This document shows, piece by piece, positions 39,433-50,343 of a stretch of DNA of 64,000 bases. The DNA comes from an uncultured Ectothiorhodospiraceae bacterium (GTDB lineage: Bacteria > Pseudomonadota > Gammaproteobacteria > Nitrococcales > Nitrococcaceae), in assembly GCA_913055565.1 (NCBI GenBank), contig CAJXKP010000005.1, positions 1-64,000 of the forward strand, in the 5' to 3' direction. The notes beneath the pieces are model-generated. The model was not told the origin of the DNA and made no database searches. It worked only from the letters and a program-made list of their open reading frames with translations. Each line of letters opens with the position of its first letter. Positions within the stretch are counted from its first letter, which is position 1. Made by a program: the position numbers and the translations under genes.

Positions 39433-40688
39433 CACTCAGTCACCCTCTGCGGTACGGGCTTGGTCCGCTCAAGGCCGAACGCCGTATAGATAAACAGGAA
39501 GGCGAAATACCCGAAGTACAGCAGCATGGCGTAGTAGGCCCAGCTGCTGGCCTCTATGCCCAGTATCATCATGGACGGCGGCTTCACCCCGAGATAGCTC
39601 AGGAAGATAAAGTTCGCCGCGAAGGTGAACAGCGCGATCCGATAGCTGAGCCCACGATAGCGAATGGAGCGCACTGGGCCTCGGTCGATCCACGGCAGGA
39701 AGAACAGGACGAAGATCGCGGCCCCCATGGCGATGACGCCGGTGAGCTTGTCCGGAATGGAGCGCAGGATGGAGTAGAAGGCCGTGAAATACCACACCGG
39801 CGCAATATGCTCGGGCGTCTGCAACGGATCCGCCGGCTGGAAGTTCGGCTTCTCCAGGAACAGGCCACCAAACGTCGGCGCAAAGAACACGATCGATAGG
39901 AACACGATCAAGAATACCACGAGGCCGACCAGATCCTTGGTGGTGTAGTAGGGATGGAAACGGATACCGTCCTTGGGCACGCCGCTAGCATCCTTATTCT
40001 TCTTGATATCGACACCGTCGGGGTTGTTCGAGCCAACCTCATGCAGCGCCAGGATATGGGCCACAACGAGCAACAGCAGGACCATGGGCAACGCCACAAC
40101 ATGGAGCGCGAAGAAGCGGTTCAGCGTCACCCCGGAGATGGTGAAGTCCCCCCGGATCCATTGCACCAGATCCGGCCCGATGACGGGGATGGCGCCGAAC
40201 AACGAGGTAATAACCTTGGCGCCCCAGAACGACATCTGGCCCCAGGGCAGGAGATACCCCATAAAGGCCTCGGCCATGAGCACGAGATAGATCAGCATGC
40301 CGAAGACCCAGAGCAACTCCCGGGGCTTTTTGTAGGAGCCGTAGAGCAACGCCCGGAACATGTGCAGATAGACCACGGCAAAGAACATGGAGGCGCCCGT
40401 GGAGTGGAGGTAGCGAATGAGCCAGCCCCACTGGACATCGCGCATGATGTATTCGACCGATGAGAAGGCGAGCTCGGCGTCCGGGGTGTAGTTCATGGTC
40501 AACCAGATCCCTGTGAGGATCTGGTTGACCAGCACAAAGACCGCCAGCGAGCCGAAGTAGTACCAGAAGTTGAAGTTCTTCGGGGCGTAGTACTCGCCGA
40601 CGTGCTCGTTCCACATCCGCGATAGCGGGAAACGCGCATCGATCCAGCCGAGGAATCCGCCCTTAGCACTGCCAGTGGTTGCGCTCAT
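39432..40688 (-). CDS. petB: Cytochrome b of the bc1 complex
   Basis: Eight-helix membrane subunit with two b haems and both quinone sites. The 418 residues contain the paired haem histidines (RYLHSTGASMFFAVVYLHMF and FFALHVVALPMVLLLLVVAH), the GYLLPWGQMSFWGAKVITSL segment, and the Qo-site PEH motif in TPEHIAPVWYFTAFYSILRS. Length is in the range for proteobacterial cytochrome b. Middle gene of petABC, overlapping both neighbours. Confidence 0.97.
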   Translation of the reverse strand: MSATTGSAKGGFLGWIDARFPLSRMWNEHVGEYYAPKNFNFWYYFGSLAVFVLVNQILTGIWLTMNYTPDAELAFSSVEYIMRDVQWGWLIRYLHSTGASMFFAVVYLHMFRALLYGSYKKPRELLWVFGMLIYLVLMAEAFMGYLLPWGQMSFWGAKVITSLFGAIPVIGPDLVQWIRGDFTISGVTLNRFFALHVVALPMVLLLLVVAHILALHEVGSNNPDGVDIKKNKDASGVPKDGIRFHPYYTTKDLVGLVVFLIVFLSIVFFAPTFGGLFLEKPNFQPADPLQTPEHIAPVWYFTAFYSILRSIPDKLTGVIAMGAAIFVLFFLPWIDRGPVRSIRYRGLSYRIALFTFAANFIFLSYLGVKPPSMMILGIEASSWAYYAMLLYFGYFAFLFIYTAFGLERTKPVPQRVTE

Positions 40689-41278
40689 GCCGCACCCCCT
40701 TCCTGATGTTCACCAACGATGAGCGTATTCTCATTCGGGAACCAGTGCGGCGGAACCTCCAGGTTGGTCGGTGCCGGCACGCCCTTAAACACGCGGCCGG
40801 CAACGTCGAACTTGGAGCCATGGCAGGGACAGAAGAAGCCGCCCGGCCAATCCGCCGACACCGAGCCGAGCTCGGGCCGATACAGCGGCGAGCAGCCGAG
40901 ATGGGTGCATATGGCGACCAGGACACCAATCTCGGGACTGATCGAGCGATATTGGTTACGGCAGTAATCGGGCTGCTGATCCACTTGAGACTGCGGATCG
41001 CGTAACTGCCCTTCGAGCTCTGCCAGCGACGCGAGATGGCGCTCACTGCGCCTATAGACAATGATCGGCTTGCCGCGCCACTCCATGTTGATCACCTGGC
41101 CGGCTTGCAGCTTGCTGACGTCTTGCTCAACCGGCGCGCCAGCGGCTTGGGCCCGCGCGCTCGGATTCCAGTAATTGAGAAAGGGAACGGCCGTAAAGCC
41201 AGCCCCGATCGCGCCGACGCCCGTCGTCGTCCACGCGAGAAAGCGCCGTCGGCTGTTGTTCACACCTTCCTGATCCAT
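40685..41278 (-). CDS. petA: Rieske iron-sulfur subunit of the bc1 complex
   Basis: Carries the [2Fe-2S] centre that takes electrons from quinol to cytochrome c1. The 197 residues begin with a Tat-type signal/anchor (NSRRRFLAW, then a membrane helix), and hold the cluster ligands C124-T-H126 with C129, and C150-P-C152-H153-G-S. First gene of petABC. Upstream on the minus strand a TTGACG occurs at 41398-41403, but no matching -10 is clear. Confidence 0.97.
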   Translation of the reverse strand: MDQEGVNNSRRRFLAWTTTGVGAIGAGFTAVPFLNYWNPSARAQAAGAPVEQDVSKLQAGQVINMEWRGKPIIVYRRSERHLASLAELEGQLRDPQSQVDQQPDYCRNQYRSISPEIGVLVAICTHLGCSPLYRPELGSVSADWPGGFFCPCHGSKFDVAGRVFKGVPAPTNLEVPPHWFPNENTLIVGEHQEGGAA

Positions 41279-41409
41279 CCCATGCCCCCTAATTGGGTTA
41301 TCCCGGTATCACAACGGCATGCTGTGCACCGCCGGCTACGAGACCGGCTGACCACGCGCAGGAAATGGCGCGCAAGGATCAACTATTACCCTAACACCGT
41401 CAAGTTGCC

Positions 41410-42165
41410 TCAGGCCGGATTATCGTCATCAACGAACTCATGGCGCAATCCGAAACGCTCGGCGAGATGCTCACCGAGGGCACGCGGCCCGTCACGCTCG
41501 GTAGCGTGGTGGCCAGCAGCAAAATACTGAACCCCTAGCTCGCGCGCCTCGTGCGCCGTCGGCTCTGAGATCTCACCCGAGATCACGGCATCCACACCCA
41601 ATGCCGCGGCCTGGCCGATAAACCGCTGGCCTGCACCGCTGCAGACCGCCACACGCTGGACGTCGCTATCATGACCCGCATGGATCGGCGTCCGCGCGAG
41701 CAATTCAGTCAGCTGCTCCGCGAGCTCGCGACCCGGCACCGGCGCCGGCAGGCACCCCACTAGCAGCAGCCCCGGGATACCGGCCGCCTCGTGGCGGGTC
41801 TGTCGCTGCAGGCCGAGCCGGTGGGCGAGCTGCGCGTTGTTGCCATAGTCCGGATGCGCATCCAGCGGCAGGTGATAGGCCAAGACGCCGATATCGTGGC
41901 GCAGCAGCGTGCGTAAGCGCGCCGCCTTCATGCCCACGACCCGCGCGTCCTCGCCTTTCCAGAAATAGCCGTGGTGAACGAGAACGGCGTCCGCGCCGAT
42001 AGCCAAGGCCGCGTCGAGAAAGCGCTGTGACGCCGTTACGCCGCTGATCAGCGTCTCGATGGGGCGCTCGTTGGCGACCTGGACGCCATTGGGCGCATAG
42101 TCACCGAAGGCATCGGCCTGCAGTAGGTCATCGCAGTAACCCGCGAGCGCTGCAATCTGTACCAT
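41410..42165 (-). CDS. Nif3-like dinuclear metal-centre protein (YbgI family)
   Basis: Member of the NIF3/YbgI family, which binds two metal ions; some members act as GTP cyclohydrolase type 1 enzymes, but the role here is unknown. The 251 residues contain YAPNGVQVANERPIETLISG, DAVLVHHGYFWKG (metal-binding histidines), VLAYHLPLDAHPDYGNNAQL and, near the end, DAVISGEISEPTAHEARELG with FAAGHHATERDGPRALGEHL. The ATG at 42165 removes 13 non-conserved upstream residues. Lies next to degS, as in Pseudomonas. Confidence 0.92.
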   Translation of the reverse strand: MVQIAALAGYCDDLLQADAFGDYAPNGVQVANERPIETLISGVTASQRFLDAALAIGADAVLVHHGYFWKGEDARVVGMKAARLRTLLRHDIGVLAYHLPLDAHPDYGNNAQLAHRLGLQRQTRHEAAGIPGLLLVGCLPAPVPGRELAEQLTELLARTPIHAGHDSDVQRVAVCSGAGQRFIGQAAALGVDAVISGEISEPTAHEARELGVQYFAAGHHATERDGPRALGEHLAERFGLRHEFVDDDNPA

Positions 42166-42257
42166 GATGGCTCTCTCGAAATGCTGGCTCGTCTTACGCC
42201 GCAAGGCGCATGATAACCCAGCGAGGTAGGGACCACGACCAGTAGCGGAGTAACGGC

Positions 42258-43424
42258 ATGGCCAAAGGCGGCGTCTTTCGATTCATCGGGCGCTACATCA
42301 TCCTCGGCCTGGGCATTGCCGCGGCGGTTATCTTGTTGGCCCCCGGCCTCATTACCTCGGACCGGCCCGTGGTCGAGGTCGAACAGGCGCCAGCGTCCGC
42401 CCCCGCGGGGCCATCGCCTAGCTCGTATGCGGCGGCCGTCGAGCGCGCGGCACCCGCCGTTGTGAACATCTACACCGCCAAGCCCAGCTCAGAGCCTCGC
42501 CACCCGTTCTTCGACAACCCTCTGTTCGAGCGGTTCTTCGACGAGCGCCGTCAGGACCGGCCACGAACGGAGACATCACTCGGCTCGGGCGTCCTGATGA
42601 GCCAACAGGGCTACATCCTCACCAATCACCACGTCATTAAGGATGCCACCGCCATCGAGGTCCGCCTAACCGATGGCCGACGTGCGGGCGCCGCCGTTGT
42701 CGGCACCGATCCGGAGACGGACCTGGCGGTGCTGCGCATCGGCCTGCGCCCCCTGCCGAGCGTTACCAGTGGGCGATCCAGCGAGCTGGCGGTCGGCGAC
42801 GTGGTCCTCGCCATCGGTAATCCGTTCGGTGTCGGTCAGACCGTCACCCAGGGCATCGTCAGCGCCACTGGGCGCAGCCAGCTCGGACTGACGACGTTCG
42901 AGGATTTCATCCAGACTGACGCCGCCATCAATCCCGGCAACTCGGGCGGCGCCCTCGTCAATGCCCAAGGCCAACTGGTCGGCATTAATACCGCGATCTA
43001 CAGCCGCTCAGGCGGCTCGATGGGGATTGGCTTCGCCATCCCCGTGGATCTCGCGCGCGGCGTCATGGCCAACATCATTGAGGACGGTCAGGTCACTCGG
43101 GGCTGGTTGGGGCTCCAGGTGCAGTCCGTCACCGACGAATTGGCCAAGGCCTTTGAGCTATCGGATGCACAAGGCGTGCTCATCGCCAACGTGTATGCCG
43201 ACGGCCCAGCCAGTGATGCGGGCCTGCAGGCCGGCGACATCCTGCTACGCCTCGACGAGGCGCCAGTGCAAGGGGCACGCCAATTGCGCCAGCGGGTGAC
43301 CGCCCTCGAGCCGGGTGATCGCGTCACCCTAACCCTGCTGCGAGAGGGTACGCGTAGCCAGCGCGAGCTTACGGTAGCGCGTCGACCGCCCCGCGGCAGC
43401 CCGCGCGAACCGCGCAGCCGCTGA
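42258..43424 (+). CDS. degS: Membrane-anchored HtrA-type serine protease (DegS/AlgW-like)
   Basis: Periplasmic stress-sensing protease, likely to cleave an anti-sigma factor of the RseA/MucA type. The 388 residues have one N-terminal membrane anchor (IILGLGIAAAVILLAPGLIT), a trypsin-like domain with the triad H125 (LTNHHV), D155 (ETDLAV) and S229 (NPGNSGGAL), and a single PDZ domain (about 280-370). One PDZ plus an uncleaved anchor fits DegS/AlgW rather than DegP. GGAG lies about eight bases before the ATG. No rseA or sigma-E gene is in the window. Confidence 0.93.
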   Translation: MAKGGVFRFIGRYIILGLGIAAAVILLAPGLITSDRPVVEVEQAPASAPAGPSPSSYAAAVERAAPAVVNIYTAKPSSEPRHPFFDNPLFERFFDERRQDRPRTETSLGSGVLMSQQGYILTNHHVIKDATAIEVRLTDGRRAGAAVVGTDPETDLAVLRIGLRPLPSVTSGRSSELAVGDVVLAIGNPFGVGQTVTQGIVSATGRSQLGLTTFEDFIQTDAAINPGNSGGALVNAQGQLVGINTAIYSRSGGSMGIGFAIPVDLARGVMANIIEDGQVTRGWLGLQVQSVTDELAKAFELSDAQGVLIANVYADGPASDAGLQAGDILLRLDEAPVQGARQLRQRVTALEPGDRVTLTLLREGTRSQRELTVARRPPRGSPREPRSR

Positions 43425-43438
43425 GCCGCGACCACGCG

Positions 43439-44758
43439 TTATTCGCCTGCGTCGCCCTCGGCGCGGACTCGATGCCCGGCGGAGCGCGCGTGGGCCGTCA
43501 AACCCTCACCGCGCGCTATGACCTCGGCGACCCGGCCCAACTCGGCGCCGCCCGCCGCGGAACAATCGACGATGCTGGTGCGCTTCTGGAAATCGTAAAC
43601 GCCCAATGGCGAGGCGAAACGCGCGGTTCGCGAGGTCGGTAAGACGTGATTGGGCCCGGCGCAGTAATCGCCCAGAACCTCGGCCGAGTAGTGACCCATG
43701 AAGATCGCTCCGGCGTGACGGATAGCGCCGGCCGTCGCCTGCGGCTCAGCCATGGATAACTCGAGATGCTCGGGGGCGACGAAATTGGCGACCTCAACGG
43801 CCTCGCTGATATCGCGCACCTGGATCAACGCACCGCGCCGGGCTAGAGAGGCCCGGACGATCTCGGCGCGCTCAAGCTCGGGAAGCAGCTCATCCATAGC
43901 CGACTCGACACGCGCCAGATAATCCGCATCCGGGCACGCCAACATCGCCCGAGCGTCCTCGTCGTGCTCGGCCTGGGCGAACATATCCATCGCCACCCAG
44001 CGCGGATCCGCCTCACCGTCACAGATGATCAAGATCTCGGAGGGACCGGCCACCATATCGATCCCGACGCGACCGAACACCCGACGCTTGGCCTCCGCGA
44101 CGTAGGCATTACCCGGGCCGACGATCTTATCCACGGCAGGTATCGTTTCGGTACCGAAGGCCAGCGCTGCCACCGCGTGGGCGCCGCCGAGCCGATAGAA
44201 CCGGTCGATCCCCGCGCTATGCGCCGCCGCCAGGACCCACTCGCTGATCTCACCGCTCGGAGCCGGTGCCACCATAACGAGCTCATCCACGCCTGCGACC
44301 CGCGCGGGAATGGCGTTCATGAGTACCGACGATGGGTAGGCGGCTCGACCGCCCGGCACATAGATCCCAGCGCGCTCGAGTGGCGTCACCTGCTGGCCCA
44401 GCCGCGTGCCGTTGGCCTCCGTGTACGACCACGAGCCCTCGCGCTGATGCTCATGATAGCGCCGGATCCGATCGGCAGCGGTATCGAGCGAGTGGCGCGC
44501 CTCGCTGCCCAATCCCCGATGCGCCTGGGCCAAGCGCTCGGGGCCGACGGCCAGGTCCGCAACCCGTTCGACCACGAGGTCGTCGAAGCGCTCGCTATAA
44601 GCGCGCAATGCCTCGTCACCACCTGTGCGGACCCCCTCAAGGATCTCATGCACCGCCGACGCGACTCGGCTCGTCGCGCCGTCATCCCAGGCCAAGCGCT
44701 GGCGCAGACCATCCCAGAAATCGCCCTGCGTCGTACTCAAACGCGCAATAGTCGCCAT
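43439..44758 (-). CDS. hisD: Histidinol dehydrogenase
   Basis: Last two steps of histidine synthesis, oxidising histidinol to histidine with NAD and zinc. The 439 residues include [76 protein letters not shown], and [10 protein letters not shown]-type [12 protein letters not shown] with [20 protein letters not shown]. Length is normal (about 430). It follows hisG by 19 bases; hisC, which usually comes next in Pseudomonas, is not present. Confidence 0.97.
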   Translation of the reverse strand: MATIARLSTTQGDFWDGLRQRLAWDDGATSRVASAVHEILEGVRTGGDEALRAYSERFDDLVVERVADLAVGPERLAQAHRGLGSEARHSLDTAADRIRRYHEHQREGSWSYTEANGTRLGQQVTPLERAGIYVPGGRAAYPSSVLMNAIPARVAGVDELVMVAPAPSGEISEWVLAAAHSAGIDRFYRLGGAHAVAALAFGTETIPAVDKIVGPGNAYVAEAKRRVFGRVGIDMVAGPSEILIICDGEADPRWVAMDMFAQAEHDEDARAMLACPDADYLARVESAMDELLPELERAEIVRASLARRGALIQVRDISEAVEVANFVAPEHLELSMAEPQATAGAIRHAGAIFMGHYSAEVLGDYCAGPNHVLPTSRTARFASPLGVYDFQKRTSIVDCSAAGGAELGRVAEVIARGEGLTAHARSAGHRVRAEGDAGE

Positions 44759-44777
44759 GTCGTTCTCCGTCGCCTAC

Positions 44778-45431
44778 CTATTCGACCGTCGAGCGATCGC
44801 GCTCGTTCACCGCCTCGCCGAGCGCCCGCGTGACCGGCTCGATGAGCCGGTGCTTCATCTTCATGGCCGCGCGATTCACCACCAGACGCGCGCTGATGGG
44901 GGCAATCGTCGCCAGCGGCTCCAGACCGTTAGCTCGCAAGGTATTGCCGGTATCGACCAGATCAACGATGAGATCGGCCAGGCCCACAATGGGGGCGAGC
45001 TCCATGGAGCCGTAGAGCTTAATGAGCTCGGCCTGACGCCCCTGTTCCGCGAAGTAACGACGGCTGATGTTGACGAACTTGGTCGCCACGCGCGGGCGTC
45101 GCAGCCGCTCCGTCGTGCCGGGGTAGCCCGCCACCATCAAACGGCAGCGCGCGATGCCGAGATCCAGCGGCTCGTACAACCCAGCACCGCCGTGCTCGAG
45201 CAGTGTATCCTTGCCCGCGACCCCCAGATCCGCACCGCCGTGGGCGACATAGGTCGGGACATCGGTCGCCCGCACGATCACCAGCTGTACCTCGGCACGG
45301 TTGGTCGGCAACACCAGACGCCGGCTGGCGTCGGGGTCCTCCGCCGGCTCGATACCAGCGCTCGCCAGTAACGGCAGCGTGTCCTCCAAAATACGGCCCT
45401 TGGACAGGGCGATGGTCAGCGTTTGTCCCAT
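44778..45431 (-). CDS. hisG: ATP phosphoribosyltransferase, short form
   Basis: First step of histidine synthesis: ATP plus PRPP to phosphoribosyl-ATP. The 217 residues contain [57 protein letters not shown] and [20 protein letters not shown], and stop where the short form stops, without the C-terminal histidine-binding domain of long HisG. Short HisG is known to need HisZ as a regulatory partner; hisZ is not in the window. The ATG at 45431 matches family starts. Confidence 0.96.
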   Translation of the reverse strand: MGQTLTIALSKGRILEDTLPLLASAGIEPAEDPDASRRLVLPTNRAEVQLVIVRATDVPTYVAHGGADLGVAGKDTLLEHGGAGLYEPLDLGIARCRLMVAGYPGTTERLRRPRVATKFVNISRRYFAEQGRQAELIKLYGSMELAPIVGLADLIVDLVDTGNTLRANGLEPLATIAPISARLVVNRAAMKMKHRLIEPVTRALGEAVNERDRSTVE

Positions 45432-45468
45432 GCGCGTGTTTTCCCGGTTCGTACGCGTTCCACAAGGC

Positions 45469-46734
<1,266 letters not shown>

Positions 46735-46838
46735 CTAGACTACGCGGAAAACGCGGACCGACCGCGCCGGCAACGAGAACCGAACAATCGCCGCGCCCAC
46801 CGCTCGGCCTCCTCGGCACCCGAGCTCTACAACGGCAC

Positions 46839-47081
46839 TCAGCCGGCCTCGCCGTGCCACTGACCTGGTGTCAGCGTGCGCATCGAGATCGCGTGCAGTA
46901 CATCGCTGTCGATGTGCTCGCCGAGCACCGCATAGACGCGACGGTGGCGCTTGATACGGTTCAGCCCCTCGAACTCGGGGGTCACGATGAGCGCCTGGAA
47001 ATGACGCCCATCGCCGCTGACGGCCACATAGGGATCCTCCAAGTGCTCCCGCAGTAGCCGTTCGATGGTTTCTGGATCCAT
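46839..47081 (-). CDS. ibaG: BolA-family protein IbaG
   Basis: Small BolA-like protein, formerly YrbA; in other bacteria it binds monothiol glutaredoxins and Fe-S clusters and affects acid tolerance. The 80 residues have the BolA core: IERLLREHLEDPYVAVSGDG, HFQALIVTPEFEGLNRIKRH with the RIKRHR(R)VYA turn, and HAISMRTLTPGQW. Lies three bases downstream of mlaB in the mla-ibaG-murA arrangement found across gammaproteobacteria. Confidence 0.93.
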   Translation of the reverse strand: MDPETIERLLREHLEDPYVAVSGDGRHFQALIVTPEFEGLNRIKRHRRVYAVLGEHIDSDVLHAISMRTLTPGQWHGEAG

Positions 47082-47084
47082 GAC

Positions 47085-47414
47085 TCACTCCGCTTGTACT
47101 CCGGCACCGCCCGTGCCAAGGCCCAAAAGGGCATCCACACCACTGACGCGGGCGATGGCTGTTAGTTGCTCCGGGGCCGACTCAAACACCAGCTCGCGCC
47201 CGGCGGCCCGCGCCGTCGCCAGCCAATCCACGAGGACCGCGACCCCGGCGCTGTCCACGTGTCCCACGGCGCTAAGATCCAGCCGTAGCGGGTCACTATC
47301 GCCGTCCAGACGCCCGCTCTGTTCGGCCAGATCGGACGCGGTCTCAAACGTCATCGGTCCGGTCACGCGAAAGTGACCGGCACCCTCGCCCTGGTGTAGC
47401 TCGGCCTTACTCAT
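47085..47414 (-). CDS. mlaB: STAS-domain protein MlaB
   Basis: Cytoplasmic subunit of the MlaFEDB transporter, which handles phospholipids to keep outer-membrane asymmetry. The 109 residues form a STAS domain: FRVTGPMTFETASDLAEQSG, then RLDLSAVGHVDSAGVAVLVD with the conserved DSAG loop, and a closing helix-strand with ELVFESAPEQLTAIARVSGV. Overlaps mlaC by four bases. STAS domains are weakly conserved but operon position is decisive. Confidence 0.93.
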   Translation of the reverse strand: MSKAELHQGEGAGHFRVTGPMTFETASDLAEQSGRLDGDSDPLRLDLSAVGHVDSAGVAVLVDWLATARAAGRELVFESAPEQLTAIARVSGVDALLGLGTGGAGVQAE

Positions 47415-48067
47415 GGCGATTCGGAACGCTCTCCCTCGGCCTCGGTCGATGCCCGCCGCCCCTGGTTGCGCTCCTCGATACGCGCGATCAGCGCGTCCAG
47501 CCCTTTCTTCTTGACCTCACCGGTGAAGGAGCTGCGGTAGTTCTGAACCAGACTCACACCGTCAACGACCACGTCGAACACCTTCCACTCGGCTCCGTCC
47601 GGTTGATAGAGCTTGTAGGCGACCGGGATGGCCGGCCCATCATCAGCCTTGATCCGCATGGAAACCGTCGCTCGGCCGCGTCCCGGATCCGAGTGCATCG
47701 GCTCGAACACCACGCTCTGGCCCGAGTATTCGGCGAGGGAGCTGCCATAGGTATGGGTGAGCAGCCCGCGGAAGGCGTCTACGAAACGCTCACGCTGCTG
47801 CTCCGAGGCCTGGCGCCAGTTCCGGGCCAGAACCATCTGACTCATGGCGCGAAAGTCGAAATGCGGCAGCACGAGCTCACCCACCAGCTCGGCGACCTCA
47901 TCGATGTTATCGTCGAGCGCCGCCTTATTGGCCTCCAGGCGCTCCAGGACCTCGTTCGTCGTCTCGCGAACCAGCTTTTCCGGCCGGCTGAGCTCGGAGG
48001 CCGCCGCCATTGGAGCGGTCAGCGCCAACAGTAGGCCGATGAACCAGCAGCTTAGCGTTTTAGTCAT
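47411..48067 (-). CDS. mlaC: Periplasmic phospholipid-binding protein MlaC
   Basis: Shuttles phospholipids between the outer-membrane MlaA complex and inner-membrane MlaFEDB. The 218 residues have a cleavable signal (LSCWFIGLLLALTAPMAAA), LVRETTNEVLERLEANKAAL, LVLPHFDFRAMSQMVLARNW, the catalytically inert fold with FRGLLTHTYGSSLAEYSGQS, and VFDVVVDGVSLVQNYRSSFT. A basic, polar tail follows. Length is normal (about 210). Overlaps mlaD by four bases. Confidence 0.95.
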   Translation of the reverse strand: MTKTLSCWFIGLLLALTAPMAAASELSRPEKLVRETTNEVLERLEANKAALDDNIDEVAELVGELVLPHFDFRAMSQMVLARNWRQASEQQRERFVDAFRGLLTHTYGSSLAEYSGQSVVFEPMHSDPGRGRATVSMRIKADDGPAIPVAYKLYQPDGAEWKVFDVVVDGVSLVQNYRSSFTGEVKKKGLDALIARIEERNQGRRASTEAEGERSESP

Positions 48068-48537
48068 TCGTCACCACCCGAGGCTTTATCGTAGAGGAAC
48101 TGGCCTATTAGCTCTTCCAGGATCAGCGCCGACTGCGTCAACATCAGCTCATCGCCATCCTGTAGCGTCGTCGGGCTACCACCCGGCTCCATGCCAATAT
48201 ACTGCTCGCCCAGGAGCCCGGACGTCAGGATCTTGGCGCTCGTATCACTGGGCAGATTGTCGTAGTCCGCGCTAATACTGAGCTCGACGCGCGCCTCAAA
48301 GGTCTGTTTATCGAGCTCAATCGCCTCCACGCGACCGATCTGCACACCGGCCATATCGATCGGCGCGCCCTCCCTAAGGCCGCCGATATTCTGAAAGTGA
48401 CCAATCACAGTATACCGCTCGCCGCCGGCGAACGCCGTAAGATTGCTTACATACAGCGCGAGCGCGAACAAGGCCGCGGCACCCGCGGCAACGAACAGGC
48501 CCACGGCAATCTCAATGGCCCGCTGACTAGTTTGCAT
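48064..48537 (-). CDS. mlaD: MCE-domain protein MlaD
   Basis: Membrane-anchored MCE protein that forms a hexameric ring in MlaFEDB through which lipids pass. The 157 residues have one N-terminal membrane helix (IAVGLFVAAGAAALFALALY), the MCE domain (VIGHFQNIGGLREGAPIDMA, VQIGRVEAIELDKQTFEARV, LTSGLLGEQYIGMEPGG) and a short helical tail LILEELIGQFLYDKASG. Sixty-seven bases separate it from mlaE. Confidence 0.95.
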   Translation of the reverse strand: MQTSQRAIEIAVGLFVAAGAAALFALALYVSNLTAFAGGERYTVIGHFQNIGGLREGAPIDMAGVQIGRVEAIELDKQTFEARVELSISADYDNLPSDTSAKILTSGLLGEQYIGMEPGGSPTTLQDGDELMLTQSALILEELIGQFLYDKASGGDE

Positions 48538-48604
48538 GATTATTCACCCTAAATCTGTCATAGCGGTGCACAACCGTTCGCCGCCCTGCCTTCCCGGCGC
48601 CAGG

Positions 48605-49381
48605 CTAATCGAACATCAATGCGGTCAGGAGGAAATCCAGACCCAGTACGGCCAACGACGTATGGACCACCGTTCGTGTCGTCGCCCGGCTCACCCCCTC
48701 GGAGGTGGGCTTGCAATCGTAGCCCTCGAAGACCGCGATCCAGGTCGCGACGAAACCGAACGTCAGGCTCTTGATCACACCGTTGGCGATGTCATCCGAG
48801 AAACTGACGTTGGCCTGCATCTGCGACCAATAGGCGCCGCCGTCGATACCCAACATCGAAGTGGCTACCACGTAGCCCCCGCCCACGCCGAGCAGTATGA
48901 AGATGGCCGCTAGCAGCGGCATGGCGATGAACCCGGCCAGCAGCCGTGGCGCCACGACACGCCTTTCCGGGTCGACCGCCATCATCTCCATGCTCGAGAG
49001 CTGGTCAGTCGCCTTCATTAGCCCGATCTCGGCGGTCAGCGCCGAGCCCGCGCGCCCACCGAACAGCAGCGCGGTAACGACGGGGCCCAGCTCGCGCGTC
49101 AGCGACAGGGCCACCAGTGTCCCGACCGATTGCTCGGCACCGAAATCCACCAAGGTGTAGTAGCCCTGTAACGCTAGCACCATGCCCACAAAGACGCCCG
49201 AGACACTGATGATGACCAGTGATAGCACACCGATCACATAGAGCTGCTGGATCACGAGCCCCGGGCGCTTAACCAGCAGTGGCAGCCCGGCGAGGAGCCG
49301 GCCCAGGAACAGCGACGAGCGCCCGATTCGACCGATCGCCGTCAGCGTCGCGGCGCCGAGATCTTGGATGCGCGCGAGCAT
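48605..49381 (-). CDS. mlaE: ABC transporter permease MlaE
   Basis: Inner-membrane permease of MlaFEDB. The 258 residues show the family pattern: VIGVLSLVIISVSGVFVGMV, LSLTRELGPVVTALLFGGRA, GSALTAEIGLMKATDQLSSM with the conserved EIG...EQ-type coupling region, and AVDPERRVVAPRLLAGFIAM. About five or six membrane segments. Ends in GLDFLLTALMFD, the usual MlaE C-terminus. Starts in a TGATG overlap with mlaF. Confidence 0.96.
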   Translation of the reverse strand: MLARIQDLGAATLTAIGRIGRSSLFLGRLLAGLPLLVKRPGLVIQQLYVIGVLSLVIISVSGVFVGMVLALQGYYTLVDFGAEQSVGTLVALSLTRELGPVVTALLFGGRAGSALTAEIGLMKATDQLSSMEMMAVDPERRVVAPRLLAGFIAMPLLAAIFILLGVGGGYVVATSMLGIDGGAYWSQMQANVSFSDDIANGVIKSLTFGFVATWIAVFEGYDCKPTSEGVSRATTRTVVHTSLAVLGLDFLLTALMFD

Positions 49382-50202
49382 CAGGCGCTATCCTCACCAA
49401 GCAGATCATCGGCCAACGATACCGCCGGGTAGTGGAACGGCACCGGCCCATCGGGCAGGGCATCCATGAACTGGCGCACCCAGGCCGATTGCGAGCGCTG
49501 CAGCTCGGCCGGCGTCCCGGACTCCACAACCCGTCCGTCCGCTAACATGTAGATGCGATCCGCGATTGTGGCCACCTCCTTGACGTCGTGCGAGACGACA
49601 ACGCTGGTTAGGCCGAGGGCGTCATTTAGCTGGCGGATGAGCTGCACCAAGGTCCCCATGGAGATGGGATCCTGCCCCGAGAACGGTTCATCGTAGAACA
49701 TGAGTTTAGGGTCCATCGCGATAGCGCGCGCCAGCGCCACGCGCCGTGCCATGCCGCCGGATAGCTCCGCCGGATAGAGCCCCGCCGCGCCGCGCAGCCC
49801 CACAGCCTCCAGCTTCAGCCGAACCAGATGCCGAATGAGGCGCTCCGGCAGCCCCGAATGCTCGCGCAGCGGGAAGGCCACATTCTCAAAGCAGGTGAGG
49901 TCCGTGAACAGCGCCCCGCTCTGGAACAGCATGCCCATTCGGCGCCGCAACCGAAACAGCCTCGACCGCGATAGCGCCGGCACCGACTGGCCCTCCACAA
50001 CGACCTGGCCGCTGTCCGGCTTGAGCTGACCCCCGATCAGACGCAGCAGCGTCGTCTTGCCCGTGCCACTGGGCCCCATAACGGCCGTCACCTCGCCGCG
50101 CCGGATCTGGATATCCACGCCATCGAAGATCGGCCGGCCGCCGCGCGCGACGCGCAGATCCCGAACGTCCACGAGCACCCCATTGTCCTGCGAGCTCGGC
50201 AT
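49381..50202 (-). CDS. mlaF: ABC transporter ATPase MlaF
   Basis: Nucleotide-binding subunit of the phospholipid transporter. The 273 residues include Walker A VMGPSGTGKTTLLRLIGG, Q-loop LFQSGALFTDLTCFENVAFP, the ABC signature ELSGGMARRVALARAIAMDP, Walker B KLMFYDEPFSGQDPIS and H-loop VVSHDVKEV. The ATG at 50202 has GGAG about six bases upstream; a longer in-frame reading to 50292 lacks support. First gene of mlaFEDCB; in E. coli yrbG precedes mlaF in the same direction, but here yrbG is divergent. Confidence 0.96.
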   Translation of the reverse strand: MPSSQDNGVLVDVRDLRVARGGRPIFDGVDIQIRRGEVTAVMGPSGTGKTTLLRLIGGQLKPDSGQVVVEGQSVPALSRSRLFRLRRRMGMLFQSGALFTDLTCFENVAFPLREHSGLPERLIRHLVRLKLEAVGLRGAAGLYPAELSGGMARRVALARAIAMDPKLMFYDEPFSGQDPISMGTLVQLIRQLNDALGLTSVVVSHDVKEVATIADRIYMLADGRVVESGTPAELQRSQSAWVRQFMDALPDGPVPFHYPAVSLADDLLGEDSA

Positions 50203-50343
50203 AGCGTCTCCGTTGCGACCGCCCGGTGGCGGCGGCCCGTGGCCTTCACTGCGAGTGCTGCGGAGTATCGGTGACTCCCCCCGAGCAGTCAAACGGCTGC
50301 CGCCCCCAACAGCAATCCGAATTATGTGATCCCGCGAGGTCGC
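50203..50343. other. Divergent mlaF/yrbG intergenic region, left part
   Basis: No gene seen. It should hold the minus-strand promoter of mlaFEDCB, but I find no convincing pair of hexamers. The full gap (50203-50554) is 352 bases; its middle is the palindromic repeat described next. Confidence 0.4.
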
